The translations under genes and the position numbers were made by a program. From Methanospirillum hungatei JF-1 (GTDB lineage: Archaea > Halobacteriota > Methanomicrobia > Methanomicrobiales > Methanospirillaceae): a DNA stretch of 64,000 bases. The DNA is taken from contig NC_007796.1 in NCBI RefSeq assembly GCF_000013445.1, positions 682,001 through 746,000 of the forward strand. The letters are read 5' to 3'. The notes below the pieces were generated by a model. That model had not been told where the DNA came from, ran no database searches, and saw nothing but the letters and a program-made list of their open reading frames with translations. Shown here piece by piece: positions 42,494 to 50,259 of the stretch; within the stretch, counting starts at the first letter, position 1, and each line of letters opens with the position of its first letter.

Positions 42494-43606
42494 TTATCGT
42501 TCGATGATGATCTGCAGAATATCCTCATCTGCAAGGTTATGGGCAATACCTACCCGCTGTGCTTCATGTTTGACAGATGTGCCCCAGACACGTGCATATC
42601 TGAATTTATCAACAAAGTCACGATGCAATTTCCGACAGACGTCTTCAATTTTTGAACCGGTTCTCATGATGAGTGGTTCATCCATATCTGCAGGTCCTGC
42701 CTGGGGCTTGAGGAATATCCTGATAAATCCAAGTGCATTGTATATTGCATCCTTTAATTCTTCCATGTGGTAGCCGGTTGCTGCAGATATCATGATTGGT
42801 TTTTGTCCAAACCGCTCGGTAAGATCTTCTTCGATCTTCTTCCGGTCCTTTTCATCGATAAGGTCAACCTTATTGACAGCGATGATCGCCGGGATGTATA
42901 CTCTGCTCCCCATGATTGCATCAATCAGGTCATCCTGGGTAGCATTTCCTCTGATAAGAATATCTGCACTTGCGATACGGTTCTCAGTCAAAATGGACCG
43001 GACTTCTTCGATATCCAGATCCAAGGTTCCAACCGCATTTAATCTGACCCCTCCCCGTGAGGTCTTTTTTATAGTAATATCAGGTTTTGGAACATTGACC
43101 CTGATACCTGCGTCGTATAATTCACGGAACAGGACGTCCACGTGTTTTTCATTAAAAACATCGACAAGAAGGACGATCATATCTGCATTTCTGACAACGG
43201 CAATGACTTCCTTCCCCCGGCCTTTTCCCATCGCGGCACCGGCGATAAGTCCGGGGATATCAAGGAGCTGAATTTTTGCGCCTTTATGTTCAAGAGCGCC
43301 GGGAACCACTGTCAGGGTGGTGAATGCATACGCTCCGGTTTCACTTTGAGTACCTGTGAGCACATTCAGGAGCGTGGATTTACCAGTAGAAGGAAAACCG
43401 ACAAGAACCACCGTTGCATCGCCGGATTTTTTAACGGCATAGCCTTCTCCACCGCCACCGGCTTTCATCGCCCGGTTTACGGCTTCCTCTTTCATTTTGG
43501 CGAGTTTTGCTTTGAGCCGCCCGATATGCTTTGAGGTAGCCTTGTTATAAACGGTATTCTGGATCTCGTCCTCTATCTCCTTGATTTGATCCTCAATACC
43601 AGCCAT
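42494..43606 (-). CDS. DRG/OBG-family GTPase with TGS domain
   Basis: Developmentally regulated GTP-binding protein family, 370 residues, conserved in archaea and eukaryotes and linked to ribosome or translation factors. G1 GFPSTGKST (70-78), G3 LLDIPGLIAG (about 114-123), G4 NKVD (about 243-246) and G5 SAATGY are intact, and a TGS domain occupies about 292-368. The N-terminal helical EDEIQNTVYNKATSKHIGRLKAKLAKLK stretch is characteristic of DRG. Free-standing, between the decayed nuclease and tRNA-Glu. Confidence 0.95.
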   Translation of the reverse strand: MAGIEDQIKEIEDEIQNTVYNKATSKHIGRLKAKLAKMKEEAVNRAMKAGGGGEGYAVKKSGDATVVLVGFPSTGKSTLLNVLTGTQSETGAYAFTTLTVVPGALEHKGAKIQLLDIPGLIAGAAMGKGRGKEVIAVVRNADMIVLLVDVFNEKHVDVLFRELYDAGIRVNVPKPDITIKKTSRGGVRLNAVGTLDLDIEEVRSILTENRIASADILIRGNATQDDLIDAIMGSRVYIPAIIAVNKVDLIDEKDRKKIEEDLTERFGQKPIMISAATGYHMEELKDAIYNALGFIRIFLKPQAGPADMDEPLIMRTGSKIEDVCRKLHRDFVDKFRYARVWGTSVKHEAQRVGIAHNLADEDILQIIIER

Positions 43607-43671
43607 GTATCCTAATACGTTCCCCTCTTGTACTCTTATATCTGTGGGATCATTTCAGGAAAAACCGGTTT

Positions 43672-43682
43672 GTTTATATATT
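43672..43682 (+). promoter_or_regulatory. TATA box of tRNA-Glu
   Basis: TTTATATATTT lies about 26-36 bases before the mature 5' end of the tRNA at 43,708, as expected for an archaeal tRNA promoter. Confidence 0.6.
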
Positions 43683-43707
43683 TCAAATGATAACATTTAG
43701 AGGCACA

Positions 43708-43780
43708 GCTGATATAGTGTAGGGGTCAATCATGCAGGACTCTCACTCCTGCGACTGGGGTTCAAATCCCCATATCAGCA
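43708..43780 (+). tRNA. tRNA-Glu (anticodon CUC)
   Basis: 73-base tRNA: acceptor GCTGATA pairs with TATCAGC plus discriminator A at 43,780; anticodon stem CAGGA/TCCTG with loop CTCTCAC (anticodon CTC, Glu GAG); T arm CTGGGG-TTCAAAT-CCCCAT. No CCA encoded. An IS1182-type element begins 20 bases after its 3' end. Confidence 0.96.
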
Positions 43781-43799
43781 TAATTTATCTTAAATATTT

Positions 43800-45559
43800 G
43801 AGGCTGTTGCACAAACACAAAAAAAGCTTAATATAAATTATTAAAGCTTAATTATATATATTATTAAGATCAATATATTATATGTCTCATCGCTATAACA
43901 TGATTAGAGGATATGGTAATGAACAACAATTTTTACTCCCTGTCAATGCGATGGACTGGCTATCTGAAAATGATATTACTTATGGCATATTAGAAATTCT
44001 TTCGATTCTCGATATTAGTCCATTTATTAATAAATATCGTGACGATGGTCGCGGTTCTGCCTTTTTTGATCCTCGTTCAATGCTTGGAATAATAATTTAT
44101 TCAATGATTCGTGGAGAAAAATCTAGCAGAAAAATTGAGATGTGCTGCCATTATGATATTGGATATCGGATTGTCGCCAATAATCTTACACCTGACCATA
44201 CAACGATCTATCGTTTCAAGAAGAATAATTCAAAAGAAATCAAATCCCTTTTTAAACAATTATCTCAAATTATCGTAGAATCCGGGATAGCAAGAATCGG
44301 TGTCCTAGCCCTCGATGGATCAAAATTTGGCTGTAATGCCTCTTTATCAGCCAATAAAAAATTAAAATACCTTGAAGCAGAGCTAGGTCGGCTTTTTGAT
44401 GAATCACAGGAAATTGATGAGTTAGAAAACGATGATATAAATATTCAGGATATGGAGATTAACCGACTACCTGAGCATCTTTCAACAAAAGAAAAACGAA
44501 AGGAAGTTCTTAATCGGGCTAAAGAGAAATTAATTGAACGACATGATATCGAATCTAAAAAACAAGAAGAAAAGATTCTGGACCGCGAAAAAGAAGAATT
44601 AGAATCGGGTAAAAAGAAACGAGGTAGAAAGCCTTTAGAGCCTAAAAAAGAGCCATCTTCAGATTCAAAAGTAAATCTCACTGATCCTGAAAGTCAGATA
44701 ATGTCAACCACCAATGGCTGGATTCAAGGGTATAATGGGCAGATTATCGTTTCTGAAAATCAATTTATCCTCGCTGCAATGATATCAGATGAGCAAAACG
44801 ATAAAAAATTATTAATACCTATGCTAAATGAACTCGAAGACCTTTTTACGGGTATTCATCCATCAATTTCGCCTAATATACTACTATCTGATGCAGGTTA
44901 TTTCTCATACCCGAATTCTTTAGCAGAATTGGATTATGGCATTCAACTCATCATCCCTCCTTCTAAAGAAAGAAAAATTCCAGAATATTCAGATAATGAT
45001 GGGTATATCTCACGAATGGAAATGATATGTCGGGCGATTTGTATGGGAGAAATAATCACATTTCCGGAATTGCAAAGTATCGGGACGTTTGTTTGGCAAT
45101 CTTTTATGAACAGAGAGAAACAAGCAACAACTCAGGAAATTTGTAAACGAGTTATGGAAGTACGTGTGAAATCCCCCACTGGTAGAGAGTTATATCGAAA
45201 ACGAAAATACATGGTCGAACCAGTTTTTGGTAATATGAAACATAATATGAGGTTTAGGAGTTTCTCTCAAAAAGGGAAAGAGAATTGCGAGGGAGAATTC
45301 TTTTTAGCTGCATTAGTGCATAATATAAAAAAACTTATCAGATTTGAGGGTATAGTTAAAATTAAAGAATTTGCTACGAATATTATAAAACCGTCAAGAG
45401 GTTCAGGTTTTTCCTATATTTTTGCAAACACAGTATGTAAAGTGGGAATTGATACATGCAGGTTCATACATCCATTAGTCTATTTTGGTTGATAGCTTAA
45501 GGGGTAGAGATCGATCATTTGTGATCCTGCATGATATTGATCATTGGTGCAACACCCTC
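43800..45559 (+). mobile_element. IS1182-family insertion sequence, 1,760 bases, apparently intact
   Basis: Ends are imperfect inverted repeats: GAGGCTGTTGCACAAA at 43,800 and the complement of GAGGGTGTTGCACCAA ending at 45,559. ATTT flanks both sides (43,796-43,799 and 45,560-45,563), consistent with a 4-base target duplication. One uninterrupted transposase gene lies between. The interior is AT-rich compared with chromosomal genes. It sits 20 bases downstream of tRNA-Glu. Confidence 0.9.
43882..45492 (+). CDS. IS1182-family transposase
   Basis: DDE transposase of 536 residues. N-terminal domain (Q-FLLPVNAMDWL, FFDPRSMLGIIIYSMIRGEKSSRKIE) and YRIVANNLTPDHTTIYRFKK are typical of IS1182; catalytic Asp residues lie in LALDGSKFGCNAS (about 138) and LLSDAGYFS (about 337), and a later YMVEPVFGNMKHNMRF holds the Glu. 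The reading frame has no interruption, so the element may still be active. Confidence 0.95.
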   Translation: MSHRYNMIRGYGNEQQFLLPVNAMDWLSENDITYGILEILSILDISPFINKYRDDGRGSAFFDPRSMLGIIIYSMIRGEKSSRKIEMCCHYDIGYRIVANNLTPDHTTIYRFKKNNSKEIKSLFKQLSQIIVESGIARIGVLALDGSKFGCNASLSANKKLKYLEAELGRLFDESQEIDELENDDINIQDMEINRLPEHLSTKEKRKEVLNRAKEKLIERHDIESKKQEEKILDREKEELESGKKKRGRKPLEPKKEPSSDSKVNLTDPESQIMSTTNGWIQGYNGQIIVSENQFILAAMISDEQNDKKLLIPMLNELEDLFTGIHPSISPNILLSDAGYFSYPNSLAELDYGIQLIIPPSKERKIPEYSDNDGYISRMEMICRAICMGEIITFPELQSIGTFVWQSFMNREKQATTQEICKRVMEVRVKSPTGRELYRKRKYMVEPVFGNMKHNMRFRSFSQKGKENCEGEFFLAALVHNIKKLIRFEGIVKIKEFATNIIKPSRGSGFSYIFANTVCKVGIDTCRFIHPLVYFG

Positions 45560-46733
45560 ATTTGATAATTTTAATTTCTCTGTTGTAATACCTTTTTCCA
45601 GATTGATACATCATTGCCGACCATAGAAATATTGCAGTCCTGGAATCATTCACTTGGAATTCTGAAGAAGAATATATCATAAAGAAATCCATACGAAACC
45701 TTGATTCACCGTTTATGGATTTGGCTGATGATGCCAGGTAAAAAAATTTAAAAAAAATTACAATTCAGACGATCAACCCAAGGGGGAGGTCTGTAGCACT
45801 CTACAAAGAAACTCTCACTGAGTAGAGCATCGATAAATTCTCGTTATTCACGTGTAATCTTGCACATTATGACAATGAAATACCGCAGAACCTATTTGTT
45901 GGCCTTCCCGGAGGCCCGGCTCCCGCTGACCGGTCTGTCAGATTAACAAAACTCAACCAGTTCAATCTCCCGATAAAATCCGGTAATGATACAATCCACA
46001 ATTATGTCATGTAGGTATTTCACCTGTTAAACTCGGTTGATGTTGTCACCGGAGAAGATCCAGCAGCCATTCTAGAGAGTGGAGCAGAGAGCAATGTGAC
46101 CTTCTTCCATGAAGTGCAATTATTTACACAGTTTTCTCTGGTGAGGGATCATAAGAACCGGATATACTAGGTAAAAACCGACACGAACCAGAACATTGGA
46201 AAGATCGATCTGAAGAAACTCGATTTTATTTCAGGATCCTATCAAAAAATTTCCAATAAATGCCCATATCCAGAAGAACCGTATGATTTTACCCGGAGTT
46301 TTACTAGATGAAGGAGCGACAGACCGATATACATTATTCGTAAATGCATGTATCAGAAGAGTGGTATTTCTATTCGTTCTGATGAGCGACTATAAATTCG
46401 TAACTTGAATAGGTGGATCGGATGGATCCGCCTGCCTTCCATGGTATGTGAACCTCCCTCATCACCATGGTTGCCCAGCCCGGCTTGAATCATCAGTCGC
46501 GATAGTGTAGGAATCCGGCAGAAGAACTCGTTCTCTTTCTCTGTGATCTGATTCGGTAACAGGTGCTGACGAGGAGGATATCGTATACATATTCGTCTGA
46601 AATGGTGGTTGCTGTCAGAGATTACTGGCGGCCTGATTTAGCCTGATATCCTGATAACAATAATCATCAGGGACCGGATACAAATGAATTGTATTCAAAT
46701 AGTTCTTCCCAGATAGTATAACCAAGAAGTAGT
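45560..46733. other. decayed region right of the IS1182 element
   Basis: No intact gene. The first 180 bases hold a fragment (…HRNIAVLESFTWNSEEEYIIKK…PFMDLADDAR) ending at about 45,741. Then comes the interrupted frame described separately (45,742-46,311). Beyond it, after a +1 shift, a short fragment ATDRYTLFVNA lies at 46,315-46,350. A perfect 9-base stem hairpin (AGGTGGATC/GATCCGCCT with a G:T pair) is at 46,411-46,433. No other coding signal is seen up to the promoter region of the FMN reductase. Confidence 0.55.
45742..46311 (+). pseudogene. interrupted gene with three in-frame TAG codons
   Basis: One frame from 45,742 to a TGA at 46,309 is coherent protein-like sequence (LFVGLPGGPAPADRSVRL, NSVDVVTGEDPAAILESGAE, NIGKIDLKKLDFISGSYQK) except for TAG codons at 45,823, 46,012 and 46,168; all three lie exactly in frame. 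Frameshifted fragments at both ends belong to the same ancestral gene. The family is not recognisable; composition suggests a secreted or surface protein. Decay is the simplest reading. Amber read-through is possible in principle but no pyrrolysine genes are visible here. Confidence 0.45.
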
Positions 46734-47555
46734 ATGGCTGATACATCAGATAACCAGACACCGGGAACCAATAAAATACCCTGGAAATGCACCGTTTGTG
46801 GGTTTCTGTTCACCGGAGAGAAACCCCCGAAAGGCTGCCCTCATTGTCATAGTCCGAGTGGTGAGTTCATACCGGTGCATGACAAGCCGGTTACCTGTCC
46901 GGTTGAGGATTTTGACGTCCTCATCATCAATGGAAGTTCTCACCGAGCTGGGAATACCGGGGTAATGGCCGATATTGCGGAAGAGGTCCTGAAGGAACGA
47001 AATATCTCATACCGGCGGTTTAACCTGAATGAATATACTATCGATAATTGCTGGTGCTGCTATGCGGTCAGGGCCCAGTCATGTGACTACCCCTGTCGGA
47101 ATAATGATGATGACATGCATGTATTTCATGAGTTGCTGGCCAAGACAAAAGCGGTGATAATTGCTTCACCTATTAACTGGAACAACATGTCTGCCAGGCT
47201 GAAGACATTCCTGGACCGGACAACCTGTATGCAGAACCTCTATCATCTGCAAAAACCGGGTCTGACACAGGGGAAAGTAGTCGGGATTCTGGTCTGTGGT
47301 CATGAGGACGGAGGGATTACCACTGCCATGAATATCTTTCTGAACTTTCAGCAGCTCGGGTATATTCTGGCTCCCTTTGGGATTGCATACCGAACCCACG
47401 GGGCAGAATACTCCAGCAATGAGGATAGGGAGTTTTTCAGTACCGATGAGATGCTTCGGACCCATACCAGGGGTGTTGTCAATAATGTGATAGAGATGAT
47501 TGATCTGAATATTGAAAGTCAGATAAAAGATAGGATAATTCCGGTTTCGGAATGA
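46734..47555 (+). CDS. NADPH-dependent FMN reductase family protein with rubredoxin-like zinc ribbon
   Basis: 273-residue flavoprotein. An N-terminal rubredoxin-like/zinc-ribbon knuckle pair, WKCTVCGFLFTGEKPP...GCPHCHSPSGEF (17-47), precedes a flavodoxin-like FMN-reductase domain: VLIINGSSHRAGNTGVMADI (phosphate-binding loop, about 62-81), an iron-sulfur-flavoprotein-like CWCCYAVRAQSCDYPC, ASPINWNNMSARLKTFLDR and LVCGHEDGG. Such proteins reduce FMN or receive electrons from ferredoxin in anaerobes. It is separated by 89 bases from a rubredoxin-ThDP fusion gene, the two forming a probable redox pair. Confidence 0.87.
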   Translation: MADTSDNQTPGTNKIPWKCTVCGFLFTGEKPPKGCPHCHSPSGEFIPVHDKPVTCPVEDFDVLIINGSSHRAGNTGVMADIAEEVLKERNISYRRFNLNEYTIDNCWCCYAVRAQSCDYPCRNNDDDMHVFHELLAKTKAVIIASPINWNNMSARLKTFLDRTTCMQNLYHLQKPGLTQGKVVGILVCGHEDGGITTAMNIFLNFQQLGYILAPFGIAYRTHGAEYSSNEDREFFSTDEMLRTHTRGVVNNVIEMIDLNIESQIKDRIIPVSE

Positions 47556-47644
47556 TTTTTCTAAATTGAATTCCTTTTTTAATAATTTTTGAATATTTTT
47601 CCCGGACAAAACAATATTATCATATCACCGGTAATTCACATATC

Positions 47645-49420
47645 ATGGCTGTATGGAAATGTAACATCTGTGGATATCTCTATAATGAAACAACCGGAGA
47701 TCCGACCTCCTCCATACCACCTGGAACTCCATTTGCAGCAATCCCTGATACCTGGCGATGTCCGATCTGTCATGCAGACAAAACAGTCTTTATACAGGTG
47801 AGTGAAGCATCACCAGAAGGCACCCCATTCCCCACAGTTTCTGAAGCAATAATTGAAAACCTCGTTCACTTTGGTATCACAGAGTATTTCGGAGTTCCTG
47901 GAACGAGCAGTCTTGGGATCATTGATGCAATCAGGAAACATGAACGAGCGAATTTCACGCTCTTCCGACATGAAGAGAATGCAGCAATGGCCGCTTCAGC
48001 CTACAATAAGCTCACCGGAAAAGTAGCAGCATGTGTGACCATTGCAGGACCAGGAGCGACCAATCTTGCAACCGGTCTTTATGATGCCAAGGAAGATCGG
48101 GCATCCGTGCTCTCGATAAACGGACAGGTAGAGATGCAGTATGCCGGTCCGGGCGGTTTTCAGGAGATTGATCAGGATGCCTTTTTCAGGCCGGTTACGG
48201 TCTATAACAACACTATCTATGATAAAAAGATGGCTGTAAAGATCCTGACCGTGGCCGTTCAGCATGCCATTGTCAGAAGTGGCGTTGCACAAATTTCGGT
48301 ACCGAATGATATCCAGAAACAGGAGATTGCTCCTGAACATACCGAGATCAGGGGAGTCATACCTTCACTTATCGTCAGACCGGATGCCCTGACCATACAA
48401 AAAGCCATTGAACTCATCGCTTCATCCAAAAATCCAGTTATTCTCGCCGGATGGGGTGCATGCCCCTATTCTGATCTGGTTGCCTCCTTCGCGGAGAGGA
48501 TTGACGCTCCGGTTCTCTCGACCTTCCGTGCAAAAGGGATATTTCCGGATGACCATCCGATGTATGCAGGGATCCTCGGAACAGTCGGCTCGTCCGGAGC
48601 ACGGACTATGGTTGAGAAGGCAGATCTGCTCATAACCCTGGGTGTCGGGTTTTCAAAAATGACCCGGGTGCCTGAGCATATCAGGATTCTTCAGATAGAT
48701 TATGATCCTCTTCGTCTTGGGAAAGGAAAGGATACCCTGCCGGTGTATGGGGATGTCGGGGAGGTCATATTAGAACTTTTGTCGAAACTCCCTACATCTT
48801 CCCATACCCATGCACAAGAAAAGGTCAGTGCTGTGAAAAAACCCTGGGAAGAAGTCAGGAGAAAAGAGGCTGAAGATCTCTCTGTTCCCATTAGACCTCC
48901 TTTTATTATGGATGTTCTCTCCAGAGTAATCCCGCCGGATGCAATAATCTCCATAGATGTCGGGGAGAATGGATGGTGGTTTGGCAGAAATTTCAGAACA
49001 CGTGGTCAGAAATTTGTCATGTCCGGCTATCTTGCTACCATGGGATTTGGATTTCCCGGAGCTATCGCCGGAAAAATTGCATACCCTGAAAAACCTGTCT
49101 TTTGCATTACCGGTGATGGGGGGTTTGCCATGGCCATGGGAGATTTTGTCACTGCAGTAAAAAACAACCTCCCGATGGTTGTGATAGTTCTCAACAATCA
49201 TGAACTCGGAATGATTCGAGTCGAGCAGCAGCTGGAGCAGTATCCCAATTTTGCAACGAGTCTCCATAATCCGGATTTCGTGATGTATGCCAGATCCTGT
49301 GGCGGTGATGGTATCAGAGTTGAACAACCGGACGTGCTTGAACCAGCAGTGAAATGGGCAATGAATCAGCAATGTCCGGTTATTGTTGATGTGATAACTG
49401 ATCCCCGGCGGTTTCCGTGA
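47645..49420 (+). CDS. rubredoxin fused to pyruvate-oxidase-like ThDP enzyme
   Basis: 591-residue fusion. Residues about 4-49 are a complete rubredoxin, WKCNICGYLYNETTGDPTSS...IPDTWRCPICHADKTVF, whose four cysteines bind one iron. Then follow the ThDP-family domains: pyrimidine-binding HEENAAMAASAY with the catalytic Glu (about 105-116), the central domain, and a ThDP-pyrophosphate motif GDGGFAMAMGDF...NN (about 483-512), as in pyruvate oxidases and acetolactate synthases. Rubredoxin fused to this enzyme class is unusual and implies direct electron transfer from the ThDP/flavin site to rubredoxin. Adjacent FMN reductase gene is a likely partner. Reaction and substrate unproven. Confidence 0.9.
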   Translation: MAVWKCNICGYLYNETTGDPTSSIPPGTPFAAIPDTWRCPICHADKTVFIQVSEASPEGTPFPTVSEAIIENLVHFGITEYFGVPGTSSLGIIDAIRKHERANFTLFRHEENAAMAASAYNKLTGKVAACVTIAGPGATNLATGLYDAKEDRASVLSINGQVEMQYAGPGGFQEIDQDAFFRPVTVYNNTIYDKKMAVKILTVAVQHAIVRSGVAQISVPNDIQKQEIAPEHTEIRGVIPSLIVRPDALTIQKAIELIASSKNPVILAGWGACPYSDLVASFAERIDAPVLSTFRAKGIFPDDHPMYAGILGTVGSSGARTMVEKADLLITLGVGFSKMTRVPEHIRILQIDYDPLRLGKGKDTLPVYGDVGEVILELLSKLPTSSHTHAQEKVSAVKKPWEEVRRKEAEDLSVPIRPPFIMDVLSRVIPPDAIISIDVGENGWWFGRNFRTRGQKFVMSGYLATMGFGFPGAIAGKIAYPEKPVFCITGDGGFAMAMGDFVTAVKNNLPMVVIVLNNHELGMIRVEQQLEQYPNFATSLHNPDFVMYARSCGGDGIRVEQPDVLEPAVKWAMNQQCPVIVDVITDPRRFP

Positions 49421-49518
49421 AAAATGAATCTAGGAATGTAGTAATATTTTTGGCATTCGAAAACAGAGGATATTTGTTCAATGGACTCTTACATATTCGG
49501 CCATAGTATGGGTATATT

Positions 49519-49899
49519 ATGACATTCGCTCCGGAAATCAATCAGACATCGACTCATTCCGGGACCGGTTCCACTCTGGAATTAACAGAGGATAAAATTC
49601 TAAAAACATTCGAGAGAATTCATATCCTGGTTGATACTCGTTCAATCATCTTCTCTGCTCATGCACGGACCAGGATGTTCGAACGTGGCATTTCATCAGA
49701 GGATATATTACCTATCCTGTCAAAAGGAGAGATCATTGAAACTTATGATGACGATACTCCATGTCCCTCCTTTCTGATGCTTGGATATATTCACGATTCT
49801 GTGCTACACATTGTTATTGCAGTTTGTGAAGATCACATAAAAATCGTTACAGTATATCATCCGGATAATCGATGGATAAACGATAAAATGAGGAGATAA
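49519..49899 (+). CDS. DUF4258 domain protein, toxin candidate
   Basis: 126-residue protein with the DUF4258 core at about residues 44-125: SAHARTRMFERGIS, LSKGEIIETYDDD and DHIKIVTVYHPDNRW. DUF4258 members are often toxins in two-gene modules. A YgiT/MqsA-type zinc-finger protein, a typical antitoxin, follows four bases later. The gene order toxin-antitoxin (the reverse of most TA operons) matches MqsRA-like systems. N-terminal 40 residues are not recognised. Confidence 0.85.
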   Translation: MTFAPEINQTSTHSGTGSTLELTEDKILKTFERIHILVDTRSIIFSAHARTRMFERGISSEDILPILSKGEIIETYDDDTPCPSFLMLGYIHDSVLHIVIAVCEDHIKIVTVYHPDNRWINDKMRR

Positions 49900-49902
49900 A
49901 TA

Positions 49903-50148
49903 ATGAAACCGGGATTGTGCCAGTTTTGTAAAGGAACAATGAAAGAAGGAAAAACGGAATTTATTGCCCATGTCAGGGATCAGGTAATTGTGATAAAAGA
50001 TATTCCAGCCTTTGTATGCGAACGATGTGGGGAGGCGTGGTTTTCATATGAGACCTCAGAAAAAATCGATAAAGTTATGCAGGATGTTCATGCCGGAACA
50101 ATCTGTGTCCGTCCGCTTGCTGCAGGTGAGATCGAATTACCAGCCTGA
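49903..50148 (+). CDS. YgiT/MqsA-type zinc-finger antitoxin candidate
   Basis: 81-residue protein with CQFCKGTMKEGKTEF...VRDQVIVIKDIPAFVCERCGEAWF: two CxxC pairs form one zinc site, as in the MqsA N-terminal domain and YgiT-type zinc-finger families that partner DUF4258 toxins. The C-terminal helix-turn-helix of full MqsA is absent. Operonic with the DUF4258 gene (three-base gap). Confidence 0.87.
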   Translation: MKPGLCQFCKGTMKEGKTEFIAHVRDQVIVIKDIPAFVCERCGEAWFSYETSEKIDKVMQDVHAGTICVRPLAAGEIELPA

Positions 50149-50259
50149 AACTATACTTGTCCTTAATAGGACTTATAGGATTACAACACCGATCGAATGA
50201 TAAATTTCAGTTATTTTTTTCTTATCTGCCTGAAATAAATACGGATCTCTTAATACCCT

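Noticed and set aside
46411-46433. Perfect 9-base hairpin as a transcription terminator
   Set aside because: No T-run follows and it lies inside a decayed gene region; kept only as a structural note.
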